A DNA stretch of 64,000 nt from Albidovulum sp. (GTDB taxonomy: Bacteria; Pseudomonadota; Alphaproteobacteria; Rhodobacterales; Rhodobacteraceae): positions 124,001 through 188,000 of the forward strand of contig JALSJQ010000009.1 in assembly GCA_026989275.1 (NCBI GenBank), written 5' to 3'. The notes beneath the pieces are model-generated. The model was not told the origin of the DNA and made no database searches. It saw only the letters and a program-made list of their open reading frames with translations. The first letter of the stretch is position 1. Each line of letters opens with the position of its first letter. The position numbers were made by a program, and so were the translations under genes. This document shows, one piece after another, positions 18,197 through 27,673 of the stretch.

Positions 18197-19261
18197 ATGA
18201 GCTTCGAGAACCTTCCCACACCGTCGCCCGAGCAGGGACTCAACCGGTATCTCCAGGAGATCCGCAAGTTCCCCATGCTCGAGCCCGAGGAGGAATACAT
18301 CCTTGCCAAGCGCTGGGCCGACCATCAGGACATCGAGGCGGCGCACAAGCTCGTCACCAGCCATCTGCGCCTCGCCGCCAAGATCGCCATGGGCTACCGG
18401 GGCTACGGGCTGCCGATGGCCGAGGTGATCTCGGAGGCCAATGTCGGGCTGATGCAGGCGGTCAAGCGTTTCGACCCCGACAAGGGCTTCCGCCTCTCGA
18501 CCTATGCCATGTGGTGGATCCGCGCCGCGATCCAAGAATACATCCTGCGTTCCTGGTCGATGGTGAAGATGGGCACCACCTCGGCCCAGAAGAAGCTGTT
18601 CTTCAATCTTCGCAAGGCCAAGGCCCGGATCGGCGCTCTCGAGGAAGGCGACCTGAGGCCCGAGAACGTCCGGCAGATCGCCCGCCAGCTGGGCGTCACC
18701 GAACAGGAAGTGATCGAAATGAATCGGCGCCTGGCCGCCTCCGACGCTTCGCTCAACGCCCGCATCGGCTCGGATGACGATTCGGGCTCCGAATGGGTCG
18801 ACTGGCTGGTGGACGAGGAAACCAACCAGGAAGAGGCGCTGGCCGAGCGCGAGGAGTTCGAGGTTCGCAAGCGGATGATGTTCGAGGCCATGGAAGTGCT
18901 CAACGCGCGCGAGAAGGACATCCTCACCCGCCGCAAGCTCGCCGAGCCGCCCGTCACCCTCGAGGAGCTGTCGAAGGAATACGGCGTGAGCCGCGAACGG
19001 ATCCGCCAGATCGAGGTGCGGGCATTCGAGAAGCTGCAGAAACGGATGAAGGAGATGGCGCTCGAGAAGGGGCTGATCGAGCCGGAGGGAACCGGCGAGG
19101 ACGCTGCGGCTGGCGGAGCGGCAGACGGCAGGAAGGGCCGGCGCGCCGCGAAGCAGGCGCCCCCGGCCCTGCCGCCCGCCCCGAAGGCGAAACCCCTGCC
19201 GGCCGCGACCATCACCGGCGGGAAGAAGGGCGAAAGGCTCAGGACAAAAGCCGGCGACTAG
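18197..19261 (+). CDS. rpoH: RNA polymerase heat-shock sigma factor sigma32
   Basis: 354 residues. The N-terminus (LPTPSPEQGLNRYLQEIRKFPML) is that of alphaproteobacterial RpoH. Region 2 has the RpoH box QKKLFFNLRKAK (near residue 133), which separates it from RpoD, and region 4 has [24 protein letters not shown]. The family is usually about 300 residues; here roughly 55 extra low-complexity residues rich in Ala, Lys and Pro follow region 4. ATG 18197 begins exactly where family members begin; the frame extends upstream but without similarity. Confidence 0.95.
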   Translation: MSFENLPTPSPEQGLNRYLQEIRKFPMLEPEEEYILAKRWADHQDIEAAHKLVTSHLRLAAKIAMGYRGYGLPMAEVISEANVGLMQAVKRFDPDKGFRLSTYAMWWIRAAIQEYILRSWSMVKMGTTSAQKKLFFNLRKAKARIGALEEGDLRPENVRQIARQLGVTEQEVIEMNRRLAASDASLNARIGSDDDSGSEWVDWLVDEETNQEEALAEREEFEVRKRMMFEAMEVLNAREKDILTRRKLAEPPVTLEELSKEYGVSRERIRQIEVRAFEKLQKRMKEMALEKGLIEPEGTGEDAAAGGAADGRKGRRAAKQAPPALPPAPKAKPLPAATITGGKKGERLRTKAGD

Positions 19262-19629
19262 CCCCGCCCGCTTCCCGTGGCGCCGGCACGCATGGAAGGT
19301 CGGCACCGCGCATTGCCCCGGACCGGTCTTTCAGCGCCGCCCGCCGCAACCCGTCGCGACCGCCCATGTCGCGGTCGTCCATGCGGCCCGCCTGGCGGCC
19401 CCCCTGTCGCCCGCAGCCCTTGTCGTGATGCCCCCTCGCCCCCGCTCCTCTCACGGCCGCCATGTCGCGACAACCTTTGGCCCGCCCCTCGAACCGCCCC
19501 GCACCGGTCGCAACCAGCCATCTGGCCCATCTCGCGGCGCTCACCGTTCTGTCCGGCTGCCCGTCTCGCCCGCCGCCCGTGCCACGGTCGCCCTTGCCCC
19601 TGCCCGCCCCTGCGGAGATAATCGCCGCC
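19262..19629. other. rpoH-dnaG intergenic region (368 nt)
   Basis: Very C-rich on the plus strand with several near-repeats: GCCGCCATGTC occurs at about 19456 and again at the dnaG start, and CATGTCGCG occurs at about 19364 and 19461. The candidate dnaG promoter is at its end. No gene supported. Confidence 0.4.
19594..19622 (+). promoter_or_regulatory. candidate dnaG promoter, close enough for a leaderless transcript
   Basis: TTGCCC and GATAAT separated by 17 nt. The -10 ends at 19622 and the dnaG ATG is at 19630, so a start 6-8 nt past the -10 would place the first base of the RNA at or next to the A of ATG. GGAG at 19614-19617 could instead be a distant ribosome-binding site if transcription starts further upstream. 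Confidence 0.35.
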
Positions 19630-21615
19630 ATGTCCCTGCCTCCCGGCTTTCTAGACGAGCTGCGCGCCCGCGTCACACTTTCCTCGGTGGTGGCGCCCAG
19701 GGTGACGTGGGACATGCGCAAGACCAACCGTGCCAGGGGCGACTGGTGGGCGCCCTGCCCGTTCCACCAGGAAAAGACCGCCTCCTTCCATGTCGATGAC
19801 CGCAAGGGGTTCTACTACTGCTTCGGCTGCCATGCGAAGGGCGACGCCATCACCTTCCTGCGCGAGAGCGAAGGGCTCGATTTCATGGAGGCGGTCCGCC
19901 GGCTGGCCGAAAGCGTCGGTCTCTCCCTCCCTGCTCCCGATCCCGAAAGCCGCCAGCGCGCGGACCGGCACAGCCGCCTCGTGGAGGTGATGGAAGAAGC
20001 CGTGCGCCATTTCCGCCTGCAGCTCAAGAGTGCCCGTGGCGCGGCGGCCCGCGAATATGCCGCCGCCCGCGGCCTCGACGCGGCCGCCCTCGAACGCTTC
20101 GAGATCGGCTTCGCCCCGAACGAGCGCTCCGGCCTGCTCGACGCCCTCACCGGACGGGGCATCGCCCTCGAGGATCTGGTCGATGCCGGGCTCGTCATCC
20201 GCCCCGAGGACGGACACGCGCCCCATGACCGCTTCCGCGGCCGGCTGATGTTCCCCATCCGCGACGCCCGCGGCCGCGCCATCGCCTTCGGCGGCCGCGC
20301 GCTCGACCCAACGGCACCGGCGAAATATCTCAACTCGCCCCAGACCCTGCTCTTCGACAAGAGCCGCACCCTCTACAATCACGGCCCCGCCCGCAGCGCC
20401 GCCGCCAGGGGCGCCCCGGTGATCGTCGCCGAGGGGTACATGGACGTGATCGCCCTCGTCCTGGCCGGTTTCGAGGCGGCCGTCGCCCCGCTCGGCACCG
20501 CCATCACCGAAACCCAGCTCGAGCTTCTCTGGCGGCTGGCCGACGAACCCGTCATCGCCCTCGACGGGGACGCTGCCGGCCGCAGGGCGGCGCAACGGCT
20601 GTGCGATCTGGCCCTGCCGCACCTTGCCGCCGGCCGCTCGCTGCGCTTCCTGCTCCTGCCCGAGGGGAGCGACCCGGATGATCTGATCCGCGCCGAGGGG
20701 GCCGCCGCCTTCCGCCGGCTGCTCGACAGCGCCCTCCCCCTGGCCGATCTTCTCTGGCGTTCCCTTGCCGACGGGCAGAAGCTCGACACGCCCGAGCGGC
20801 GCGCCGCCTTCGACCGTCTCCTGCGCGAGACGCTCCGCCGCATCCGGGATCCGGATGTGCGCCGCCACTATGCCGACGATTTCGCCGCCCGGCGGCGCGC
20901 GCTGCTCGCGCCCGCTGCCGCCCCGCCCCGCACGCGGCACCAACGGCACGGAAACCGCCGTCCGGCCGGGCGACGCGGGCCGTGGCAGGCACCGCCGAGC
21001 CCCGCTCCCGAAACCCGGCTCTCGATTCTCGCGCGCGAGATCTCCGACTATCAGCTCGAGGAAGCCACGCGCGAAGCGGCCATCCTCGCTTTCCTCCTCA
21101 CCCATCCCTGGCTGTGGGAGGAGTTCGAGGGGCCGCTGCACGACGTCGAGTTCACCCGCCCCGAACATGCCCGCATCGCCACCGCCCTCTTCCGCCACCT
21201 TGCCCGCGGCATGATGGAGCGGGAGACGCTGCGCATCACTCTCGAGCGCGAGATCGGAGCCGACCCGCTTGAAAAGCTCTTTGCCCGCAAACATATATCC
21301 ATCGCCCCGGCCATTCGCCGCCCCGAGAATCGCGAAACGGCCCGGCAGTCGCTCGTCGAGGAGATCGCCCGCCTGTCGGCCCTGCGCGGCGCGCTGCGCG
21401 AGATCGCCGATGCCGGGGAGGATCTTTCCGGGGTCAGCAACGAGGGCCTGACATGGCGTCTCAGGGAGGCCGCCGAAGCCCGCTACCGGGCGGTCGCCGC
21501 ACAACTGGCGGCCACAAGGGAGGAAAACGACGACGACAGCAGCATCGGCCCGTATCTTCAGGCCCTGCTCGATTCGCATGACGAGGAAAGGCGCAAAGGC
21601 AAAAACCGCTCCTGA
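19630..21615 (+). CDS. dnaG: DNA primase
   Basis: 661 residues. The zinc-binding domain is intact (CPFH at about 38-41 and CFGC near 60, in the segment GFYYCFGCHAKGDAITF). The catalytic Toprim domain shows VIVAEGYMDVIAL and ALDGDAAGRRAAQR. A C-terminal DnaB-interacting part follows a basic, low-complexity linker at about residues 430-460. It makes RNA primers for replication. The first residues, SLPPGFLDELRARVTLSSVV, match the family start, supporting ATG 19630. dnaG-rpoD order is common, but 609 nt separate them here. Confidence 0.96.
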   Translation: MSLPPGFLDELRARVTLSSVVAPRVTWDMRKTNRARGDWWAPCPFHQEKTASFHVDDRKGFYYCFGCHAKGDAITFLRESEGLDFMEAVRRLAESVGLSLPAPDPESRQRADRHSRLVEVMEEAVRHFRLQLKSARGAAAREYAAARGLDAAALERFEIGFAPNERSGLLDALTGRGIALEDLVDAGLVIRPEDGHAPHDRFRGRLMFPIRDARGRAIAFGGRALDPTAPAKYLNSPQTLLFDKSRTLYNHGPARSAAARGAPVIVAEGYMDVIALVLAGFEAAVAPLGTAITETQLELLWRLADEPVIALDGDAAGRRAAQRLCDLALPHLAAGRSLRFLLLPEGSDPDDLIRAEGAAAFRRLLDSALPLADLLWRSLADGQKLDTPERRAAFDRLLRETLRRIRDPDVRRHYADDFAARRRALLAPAAAPPRTRHQRHGNRRPAGRRGPWQAPPSPAPETRLSILAREISDYQLEEATREAAILAFLLTHPWLWEEFEGPLHDVEFTRPEHARIATALFRHLARGMMERETLRITLEREIGADPLEKLFARKHISIAPAIRRPENRETARQSLVEEIARLSALRGALREIADAGEDLSGVSNEGLTWRLREAAEARYRAVAAQLAATREENDDDSSIGPYLQALLDSHDEERRKGKNRS

Positions 21616-22224
21616 GGGTTGCGAATCACCCGCGAATCAGCGATTCGCTCCTCCACGGGCTACCGCGCACAACGAACGGGTCGCGTCTGCTTGCCGACCA
21701 GGGGCCAGAGGCCAGGCGCCGCGGAAGCACGCGACCGGAACCGCCGGCCCCGGCAAGCCGCCGGACCACGGCGGTGGAGGCCGGGAGGGCGGACACCGGA
21801 GGAATGAGGGTCGAATCGGACGGGGAGCGATTCGGGCAGGGAGCGGTTCTGACAGGGAGCGGACCAGACAGGGGCGGAACAGCGGAACGACACCATCGGA
21901 GCAAGTCGGCGCATCGCGAATCGGAGCAGATGCATCGCGGCAGGCCGGAAGCGGACGAGCGATCCCTGGCATTCCGTCGCGAACGGGCGAGGCTGCGCCC
22001 TTCGCCGGATGGCAACAGCGCCCATCCATCCTCCTCCCCCTGCGACGGAAGACCGAAGCCGGCTCCCGCCCCCCGCGCTCCGACCCGGCCAGCCCCGAAG
22101 GCCCGCCCCGAACGGGAAGCCGGCGCTCCGCCCGCCCGAAGACATGACCGGCTCCCCGCCCCGCGCGTGCCGGGACCGCCGCAACGCCCCTTGCGAGGCA
22201 GCAGACAGATCGAGGAGACCGACG
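21616..22224. other. dnaG-rpoD intergenic region (609 nt) with clustered GANTC sites
   Basis: No gene supported; the YqeY-like gene often found here is absent. Six GANTC sequences, the recognition site of the alphaproteobacterial CcrM methylase, fall within 300 nt: 21623, 21634, 21642, 21813, 21829 and 21918. Five of the six have the extended form GCGAATC or CGAATCG or its complement. An inverted pair CGAATCG / CGATTCG lies at 21812-21818 and 21828-21834. Confidence 0.55.
21632..21648 (+). terminator. hairpin after dnaG
   Basis: Perfect 7-bp stem GCGAATC / GATTCGC with a 3-nt loop, 17 nt past the dnaG stop and followed by TCCTCC. Both arms are also GANTC methylation sites (see the adjacent region). 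Confidence 0.4.
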
Positions 22225-24183
22225 ATGGCCGCCAAGGACCAGAACGAGCAGACCGCCACCCCGGAAGGAGAAACCGGGCTCGACATGAGCCAGGCCAGGA
22301 TCAAGAAGATGATCGCGGACGCCAAGGCCCGCGGCTACATCACCTATGACGAGCTCAACAAGGCCCTGCCGCCCGAACAGACATCGACGGAACAGATCGA
22401 GGATGTCATGAGCATCCTCTCGGAAATGGGCGTCAACGTCATCGAGGACGAGGAGGCCCTGGCCGAGGAGGAGGTTCCCGACACCAAGGCGGTGGTCGAG
22501 AGCGGCTCGCAGGAGCTGGTCGTCGCCAAGCCCGAGAAGGAAACCCTCGATCGTACCGACGACCCGGTGCGGATGTATCTGCGCGAGATGGGCTCGGTGG
22601 ATCTGCTTTCGCGGGAGGGCGAGATCGCCATCGCCAAGCGGATCGAGGCCGGCCGCAACACCATGATCGCCGGGCTGTGCGAGAGCCCCCTCACCTTCAA
22701 GGCCATCAGCATCTGGCATGACGAGCTCGTCGGCGAGGAAATTCTCCTGCGCGACGTGATCGACCTCGAGACCACCTTCGTCAACGAAACCAAGGCCGAA
22801 GACGAGGAAGGCACCGAAGAACCCGTTCTCGCGCCGGGTGTCGCATCTGCTGCCAAGCCCGCGGCCGATCTTGCGGACGACGAGGACGACGACGAGGACG
22901 ACCAGGCCAATCTTTCCCTCGCCGCCATGGAAGCCTCGCTCAAGCCGAAGGTGCTCGAAACCCTCGAGACCATCTCGACCAAATACGAGGAACTGGCCGA
23001 AATCCAGAAGCGGCGCATGGCCGCGAAGATCGCCGGTTCCCCGGGCGGCTTCACCGCGGCCGACGAGACCGCCTACCAGAAGCTGCGCAGCGAGCTCGTC
23101 GCCCTCGTCAACGGCCTGCATCTGCACAACAACCGCATCGAGGCGCTGGTCGATCAGCTCTACGGCATCAACCGCAAGATCACCCAGATCGACAGCCAGA
23201 TGGTCCGGCTGGCCGATCAGGCGCGGGTGAACCGGCGCGAATTCATCGAGATGTATCGCGGCTCGGAACTCGACCCCGACTGGCTCGAGCGCGTCGCCGC
23301 CCTGCCCGGCCGCGGCTGGAAGACCCTTGTCGAGCGCCACCGCGAGAAGATCGAGCAGCTGCGCGAAGAGATGGCCGAGGTCGGCCGTTATGTTGGCGTG
23401 GACATCCCCGAATTCCGGCGCATCGTGAAGCAGGTGCAGAAGGGCGAGAAGGAAGCGGCCCAGGCCAAGAAGGAAATGATCGAGGCCAATCTGCGCCTGG
23501 TGATCTCGATCGCCAAGAAATACACCAATCGCGGCCTGCAGTTCCTCGACCTGATCCAGGAAGGCAACATCGGCCTGATGAAGGCGGTGGACAAGTTCGA
23601 GTATCGCCGCGGCTACAAGTTCTCGACCTATGCCACCTGGTGGATCCGCCAGGCGATCACCCGCTCGATCGCCGATCAGGCGCGGACCATCCGCATTCCT
23701 GTGCACATGATCGAGACGATCAACAAGATCGTCCGCACCCAGCGCCAGATGCTGCACGAGATCGGCCGCGAACCGACCCCGGAGGAGCTGGCCGAGAAGC
23801 TGCAGATGCCGCTCGACAAGGTGCGCAAGGTGATGAAGATCGCCAAGGAACCGATCAGCCTCGAAACCCCGATCGGCGACGAGGAGGACAGCCAGCTCGG
23901 CGACTTCATCGAGGACAAGAACGCGGTGCTGCCGCTCGACGCCGCCATCCAGGACAATCTGCGCGAGACGACCACCCGCGTTCTGGCCTCGCTCACCCCG
24001 CGCGAGGAGCGGGTGCTGCGCATGCGCTTCGGCATCGGCGTCAATTCCGAACACACGCTCGAGGAGGTGGGCCAGCAGTTCAACGTCACCCGTGAGCGGA
24101 TCCGCCAGATCGAGGCCAAGGCGCTGAGAAAGCTCAAGCACCCCTCGCGCTCGCGCAAGCTGCGCTCCTTCCTCGATCAATAG
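22225..24183 (+). CDS. rpoD: RNA polymerase primary sigma factor sigma70
   Basis: 652 residues. Region 1.1 is at the start ([24 protein letters not shown]). Region 1.2 is [30 protein letters not shown] long acidic non-conserved region (about residues 190-240) is followed by regions 2 ([27 protein letters not shown]), 3 and 4 ([27 protein letters not shown]). It directs housekeeping transcription and, by inference, transcription of hupSL here. GAGGAG lies upstream of ATG 22225. Confidence 0.98.
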   Translation: MAAKDQNEQTATPEGETGLDMSQARIKKMIADAKARGYITYDELNKALPPEQTSTEQIEDVMSILSEMGVNVIEDEEALAEEEVPDTKAVVESGSQELVVAKPEKETLDRTDDPVRMYLREMGSVDLLSREGEIAIAKRIEAGRNTMIAGLCESPLTFKAISIWHDELVGEEILLRDVIDLETTFVNETKAEDEEGTEEPVLAPGVASAAKPAADLADDEDDDEDDQANLSLAAMEASLKPKVLETLETISTKYEELAEIQKRRMAAKIAGSPGGFTAADETAYQKLRSELVALVNGLHLHNNRIEALVDQLYGINRKITQIDSQMVRLADQARVNRREFIEMYRGSELDPDWLERVAALPGRGWKTLVERHREKIEQLREEMAEVGRYVGVDIPEFRRIVKQVQKGEKEAAQAKKEMIEANLRLVISIAKKYTNRGLQFLDLIQEGNIGLMKAVDKFEYRRGYKFSTYATWWIRQAITRSIADQARTIRIPVHMIETINKIVRTQRQMLHEIGREPTPEELAEKLQMPLDKVRKVMKIAKEPISLETPIGDEEDSQLGDFIEDKNAVLPLDAAIQDNLRETTTRVLASLTPREERVLRMRFGIGVNSEHTLEEVGQQFNVTRERIRQIEAKALRKLKHPSRSRKLRSFLDQ

Positions 24184-24397
24184 GCCGAAGCCGAGGGACC
24201 AACGGGGCGGCCACGCAACAGCGCGACGGGGACAACGGGCGGCGCGACAGGAGGGAGCGGCGCGCCGCACACCTCCTTGCGGAGCGGCTCCGGGCGGCCG
24301 CCGGCGCAGGTGAATCCCGCACACGCGAACAGGGGCGGCAGGCGCATCGGCCGAGCGAGAACGGGCAGCCCCGCCCCGCCGCCCCTTCCGTGCCGCC

Positions 24398-24772
24398 TCA
24401 GGCGTTGGCTTCGCGGATCTTGTCGGCCGCCGCCTTGTCGTAGGCGATGCCCTTTTCGTCGAAGAGCTGGTCGAGCTCGCCCGAAAGCGTCATCTCCGTG
24501 ACGATGTCGCAGCCGCCGACGAACTCCCCCTTCACGTAGAGCTGCGGGATGGTGGGCCAGTCGGAAAAGTCCTTGATTCCCTGGCGGATGCTCTCGTCCT
24601 CGAGCACGTTCACATCGGCAAAATCGACGCCCATGTAGTTGAGGATCCCCGCCACGCGCGAGGAGAAGCCGCATTGCGGCATCGTCTTCGTGCCCTTCAT
24701 GAAGAGCACGACATCGTTGTTCTCGATCAGCGTCTCGATGCGTTCGCGCACGCTCGGGTCAAGTTCTGCCAT
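24398..24772 (-). CDS. grxD: monothiol glutaredoxin (Grx4 family)
   Basis: 124 residues. The active site CGFS is in [12 protein letters not shown], followed by [37 protein letters not shown], which holds the glutathione-binding WPTIPQ and GGCDI elements. Members carry a bridging [2Fe-2S] cluster and act with BolA proteins in iron-sulfur delivery or iron sensing; a bolA gene lies 0.3 kb upstream on the same strand. It converges with rpoD. Confidence 0.95.
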   Translation of the reverse strand: MAELDPSVRERIETLIENNDVVLFMKGTKTMPQCGFSSRVAGILNYMGVDFADVNVLEDESIRQGIKDFSDWPTIPQLYVKGEFVGGCDIVTEMTLSGELDQLFDEKGIAYDKAAADKIREANA

Positions 24773-25058
24773 TGTTTCGTTCCCTTTTCGAAGCTTCCGG
24801 GGCGGAAGCCGTTTCCTGATGACCGGGGCCTCGCCGCGAGGCCTTGCGGACATATTCGACCGGATCGCGCGTCACCCGCGCGAAGGAGAAATGACCGCCG
24901 CCCGGCCCGCCGGCGAACCAGCCGCCCTCGACGATGAGATCCCCCTCCCCCGGCAGGGTGCCGGGGCCGGTGCGGCGGGCGATCTCGCGCTCGCAAAGCG
25001 CCATGCGGAGAACGACGAGCGCGTAGATCAGCCCGGCGACGAGGAAGAGGGCGGTCAT
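24759..25058 (-). CDS. hypothetical small membrane protein between bolA and grxD
   Basis: 99 residues. One N-terminal membrane helix ([21 protein letters not shown]) is followed by a short polar domain with [30 protein letters not shown] and a charged tail. It begins 4 nt after the bolA stop and its end overlaps the grxD start by 14 nt, so it fits an operon and is probably real. I do not recognise the family. The tail after about residue 75 overlaps grxD signals and may be poorly constrained. Confidence 0.6.
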   Translation of the reverse strand: MTALFLVAGLIYALVVLRMALCEREIARRTGPGTLPGEGDLIVEGGWFAGGPGGGHFSFARVTRDPVEYVRKASRRGPGHQETASAPEASKRERNNGRT

Positions 25059-25062
25059 CGCC

Positions 25063-25305
25063 TCACTCCGGCGCCCGGGTGGTCAGCGCCAGGGCGTGCA
25101 GCTCGCCCGCCGGCCCGTCCATCTTGCCCTTGAGGGCGGCATAGACCATGCGCTGCTGCTCGACCCGGTTCTTGCCGCGAAACTCCTCGGCGATGACCTC
25201 GGCAGCGTAGTGGTTTCCGTCGCCCGCAAGGTCGGTGATGGTGATCTTCGCCGTGGGAAAGGCCTCGCGCAAAAGGCGTTCGATCTCGGCGGCTTCGATG
25301 GCCAT
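25063..25305 (-). CDS. bolA: BolA family protein
   Basis: 80 residues. BolA/YrbA fold motifs are visible: an N-terminal helix (EAAEIERLLREAFPTAKI), the strand and loop ITDLAGDGNHYAAEVIAEEFRGKNRVEQQRMVYAAL, and the C-terminal LHALALTTRAPE with the conserved histidine. BolA proteins bind an iron-sulfur cluster together with CGFS glutaredoxins. ATG 25305 is preceded by GGGAGA; an upstream in-frame ATG at 25320 is less likely. Confidence 0.9.
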   Translation of the reverse strand: MAIEAAEIERLLREAFPTAKITITDLAGDGNHYAAEVIAEEFRGKNRVEQQRMVYAALKGKMDGPAGELHALALTTRAPE

Positions 25306-25580
25306 GGGCGTCTCCCTCATGCTTCCCGTCCCGTTTCATGTAGGGCGCCTTTCCGGCCCGTGCAAGCGCAGCGGCAAGGATGGCGGAGGACGGGGCCGGG
25401 TTTCCTCGCGCTCCGTTTACGAAATCTTCACCCCCCGAAGGCCATGATGCGATTCGCCCGCCGCTCATCCCCCTGCCGCCCCGGTAAAGCGGCAAAAGGA
25501 GAAAGCCGGAACGAAAGGAGAAGACACGACGCAAGAACGAAGAACATGAAGGGGAACGTGCCCTCTTGCGAACGCCATCG

Positions 25581-26501
25581 TCAGCGCAGGTGACCGAGGG
25601 CGTATGTCGGCACACATTTCCTGTCGGCGAGATACGCCTCGAGCCGTGCCGGGTCCGGCTGGCCTTCGGGCGGCGGCCCGGTGCCTGTCGCCTCGGCGGC
25701 GAGACCGCCGGTCACGAACAGCGTGTCGAGCCCTGCGGCGATCGCCCCGGCAATGTCGGTGGCGATGCCGTCGCCGATGGCGAGGATCGCCTCCTCGGGA
25801 ATGCGTCTCCCGGCCACGCGGGCAAGCCGCCGCCGCGCCAGGGCATAGATCGGCGCGTTCGGCTTGCCGAAATAGAAGACCTTGCCCCCCATCTCCTCGT
25901 AAAGACGGGCGATGGCCCCGGCGCACCAGACCCGCCTGTCGCCGCGGTCCACGACGAGATCGGGATTGGCGCAAAGAAGGGGCAGATCCCGTTCCCGGGC
26001 CGCCAGCAGGCGCGCGCGATAGTCCTCGGGAGTTTCGTGCTCGTCATCCTCGAGCCCCGTCAGCACGATACCCTCGGCCTCCTCGAGCGGCACGCGCAGG
26101 ATGGGGGGCGTATCGGGGGGCAGATCGGCGCGAATGTCCTCGGCGACATCCTCGAAGAAGCTGATGTCCCGGACCGGGCCGACATGGTGCACCCGCGTAC
26201 CCACGAGCCCCGCCAGCATGGCGGCTTGGGCGGCATCGCCCGACGAGGCGATGTCGTCGTGGATCTCCCGGGGCACGCCGATCCGCTCGAGCTGGCGCAT
26301 CACGCCGCCACGCGAACGGGGCGAATTGGTCAGGAGGATCACATGCCCGCCCCCCTCCGGCGCCTGCGCGCGATAGCGCCGCAAGGCATCGACCGCCGCG
26401 GGAAAGGGGCGATAGCCGTCATGCAGGCAGCCCCACAGATCGACGAAGAGCGCGTGATAGGCAGGTGCGATCTCTTCGAGCGCGGTGATGATCCGCGGCA
26501 T
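25581..26501 (-). CDS. HAD-superfamily hydrolase, TIGR01459 type
   Basis: 306 residues. HAD motif I is atypical: LFVDLWGCLHDG (D-x-W-x-x-x in place of D-x-D), as in the TIGR01459 subgroup of NagD-like IIA phosphatases. Motif II lies in VILLTNSPR and the C-terminal part has FYFGKPNAPIYALA and AIGDGIATDIAGAIAAGLDTLFVTGG. It is probably a sugar or nucleotide monophosphatase; the substrate is unknown. It stands alone between two intergenic stretches. Confidence 0.85.
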   Translation of the reverse strand: MPRIITALEEIAPAYHALFVDLWGCLHDGYRPFPAAVDALRRYRAQAPEGGGHVILLTNSPRSRGGVMRQLERIGVPREIHDDIASSGDAAQAAMLAGLVGTRVHHVGPVRDISFFEDVAEDIRADLPPDTPPILRVPLEEAEGIVLTGLEDDEHETPEDYRARLLAARERDLPLLCANPDLVVDRGDRRVWCAGAIARLYEEMGGKVFYFGKPNAPIYALARRRLARVAGRRIPEEAILAIGDGIATDIAGAIAAGLDTLFVTGGLAAEATGTGPPPEGQPDPARLEAYLADRKCVPTYALGHLR

Positions 26502-27673
26502 GGCAGGCTCCTTCGGACAAGGCTTCCGGGGTCGGGAATGACCGCATCGCGCACAGCCGCGCCCCGCATCCGACGGGGCGAAGAACGCACGCGGACAGGC
26601 GCACCGCGCCCGAACATGCCCCGCGACAGTGCGGGGCGCAAGACGAAAGCGCCACCCACCCGGGGGGAAACTGCATGCGGGTTCGGCCCGTCGCCGCGGC
26701 TCGCGAACCGACGGATCGAAGCACGGGCGCAGGCAAACGGCGCCCTCCTCCGTTCGAGGAAGATCGGCCGGGTTTCCCCGACGGGGGCCGTATGCCCGCC
26801 ATGCCCGGAGGACGCAGGGGCGGGATTGCCGAGTCCGAAACATCGGGGCGGGAGTATCGGGACGGTTTCCCGACCGGGCCAAACCGGCTGCCCCGTCCGA
26901 AGAATCCGAACATGCTTCTGCCCGCGCAACCCTTCCCCATGAGCGGGTTCCCGGCACCCGGCCATACCCCCCGCAGACGGGCACAGGCGCGAAAGCGCGC
27001 CCCTGCGGCGCCGCGCGCTGTTATGTTCCCGGCCAACATGACGGAAACGCGCGCCCCGCCATTCTCCGCCAGCACCACCGCCGCGGGCGATCTCCGGGCC
27101 GGCGGAAGAGGCATCCTTCTTCGGACCCCGCACCCGCATCGGCGCCGACCCGCTGCCTCCGGTGGCGCTCATGCCTGCGGGCGGCGCGGCCGGGGTGCGC
27201 CCCGAAACGGCCGGGCGGCCAATGGCGCCCGACAGGGGTCTCCGCCGCCACCGGAGTTTCGCGTGACGGCGCCCTGCATGTTTCGGGAGCACCCGATGCC
27301 GTTGTGTGTAGCCGTTCCCGAAGAAGGTCGCGTCCGCCCCCGGAGGCCCCATCCTTCCGCTGCCAAACCCGTCTGACGCCAAGCCTGTCGCACACGGGTT
27401 CAGGGGCATCTCCTCGGGCCGCAGGTTCTCCGAAACGGCCGGGAGGGTTCCGCCCAACGATCGAGGCGCCGAAACCCGCCGTCGCCCGCCAGGACGGGCC
27501 GGTTCGCAACTTCCCCTGCGCCACCGCACTCTCTCAACCGTCGCCCCCTTCGCCCCCCGCACGGCGGCACCGGTGCCGGGGTGGCGCGGATCGGATCGTG
27601 CCTCCTTCACGGAAGCGGGTGTTCTGCCCCCGTCCGGCTGCAATTCCGGGATGGCATCGATCGGGTTCCGACC
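26502..27673. other. long intergenic region without supported gene (1172 nt)
   Basis: Lies between the HAD gene (transcribed leftward from 26501) and the stop of the moeB/thiF-like gene. Frames up to about 430 codons are open on the minus strand, but translations are Arg/Pro/Gly-rich with no family resemblance and no good start sites. Two similar GC hairpins are close to the HAD start: CGCCCCG/CGGGGCG at 26560-26580 and GCCCCGC/GCGGGGC at 26618-26637. The region could be a decayed gene or hold an RNA; neither can be shown. Confidence 0.45.
26560..26637. repeat. pair of GC-rich stem-loops upstream of the HAD gene
   Basis: Stem 1: CGCCCCG (26560-26566) with CGGGGCG (26574-26580), 7-nt loop. 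Stem 2: GCCCCGC (26618-26624) with GCGGGGC (26631-26637), 6-nt loop. They are 58 nt apart with almost the same stem and lie 59-136 nt upstream of the HAD start codon. Confidence 0.4.

Noticed and set aside
21637-24324. 895-codon open frame opposite rpoD
   Set aside because: Antisense shadow of rpoD, with no start signal or family resemblance.
26339-27643. 434-codon minus-strand frame in the HAD upstream region
   Set aside because: It runs into the HAD gene in another frame, has a low-complexity Arg/Gly composition and lacks a plausible ribosome-binding site.
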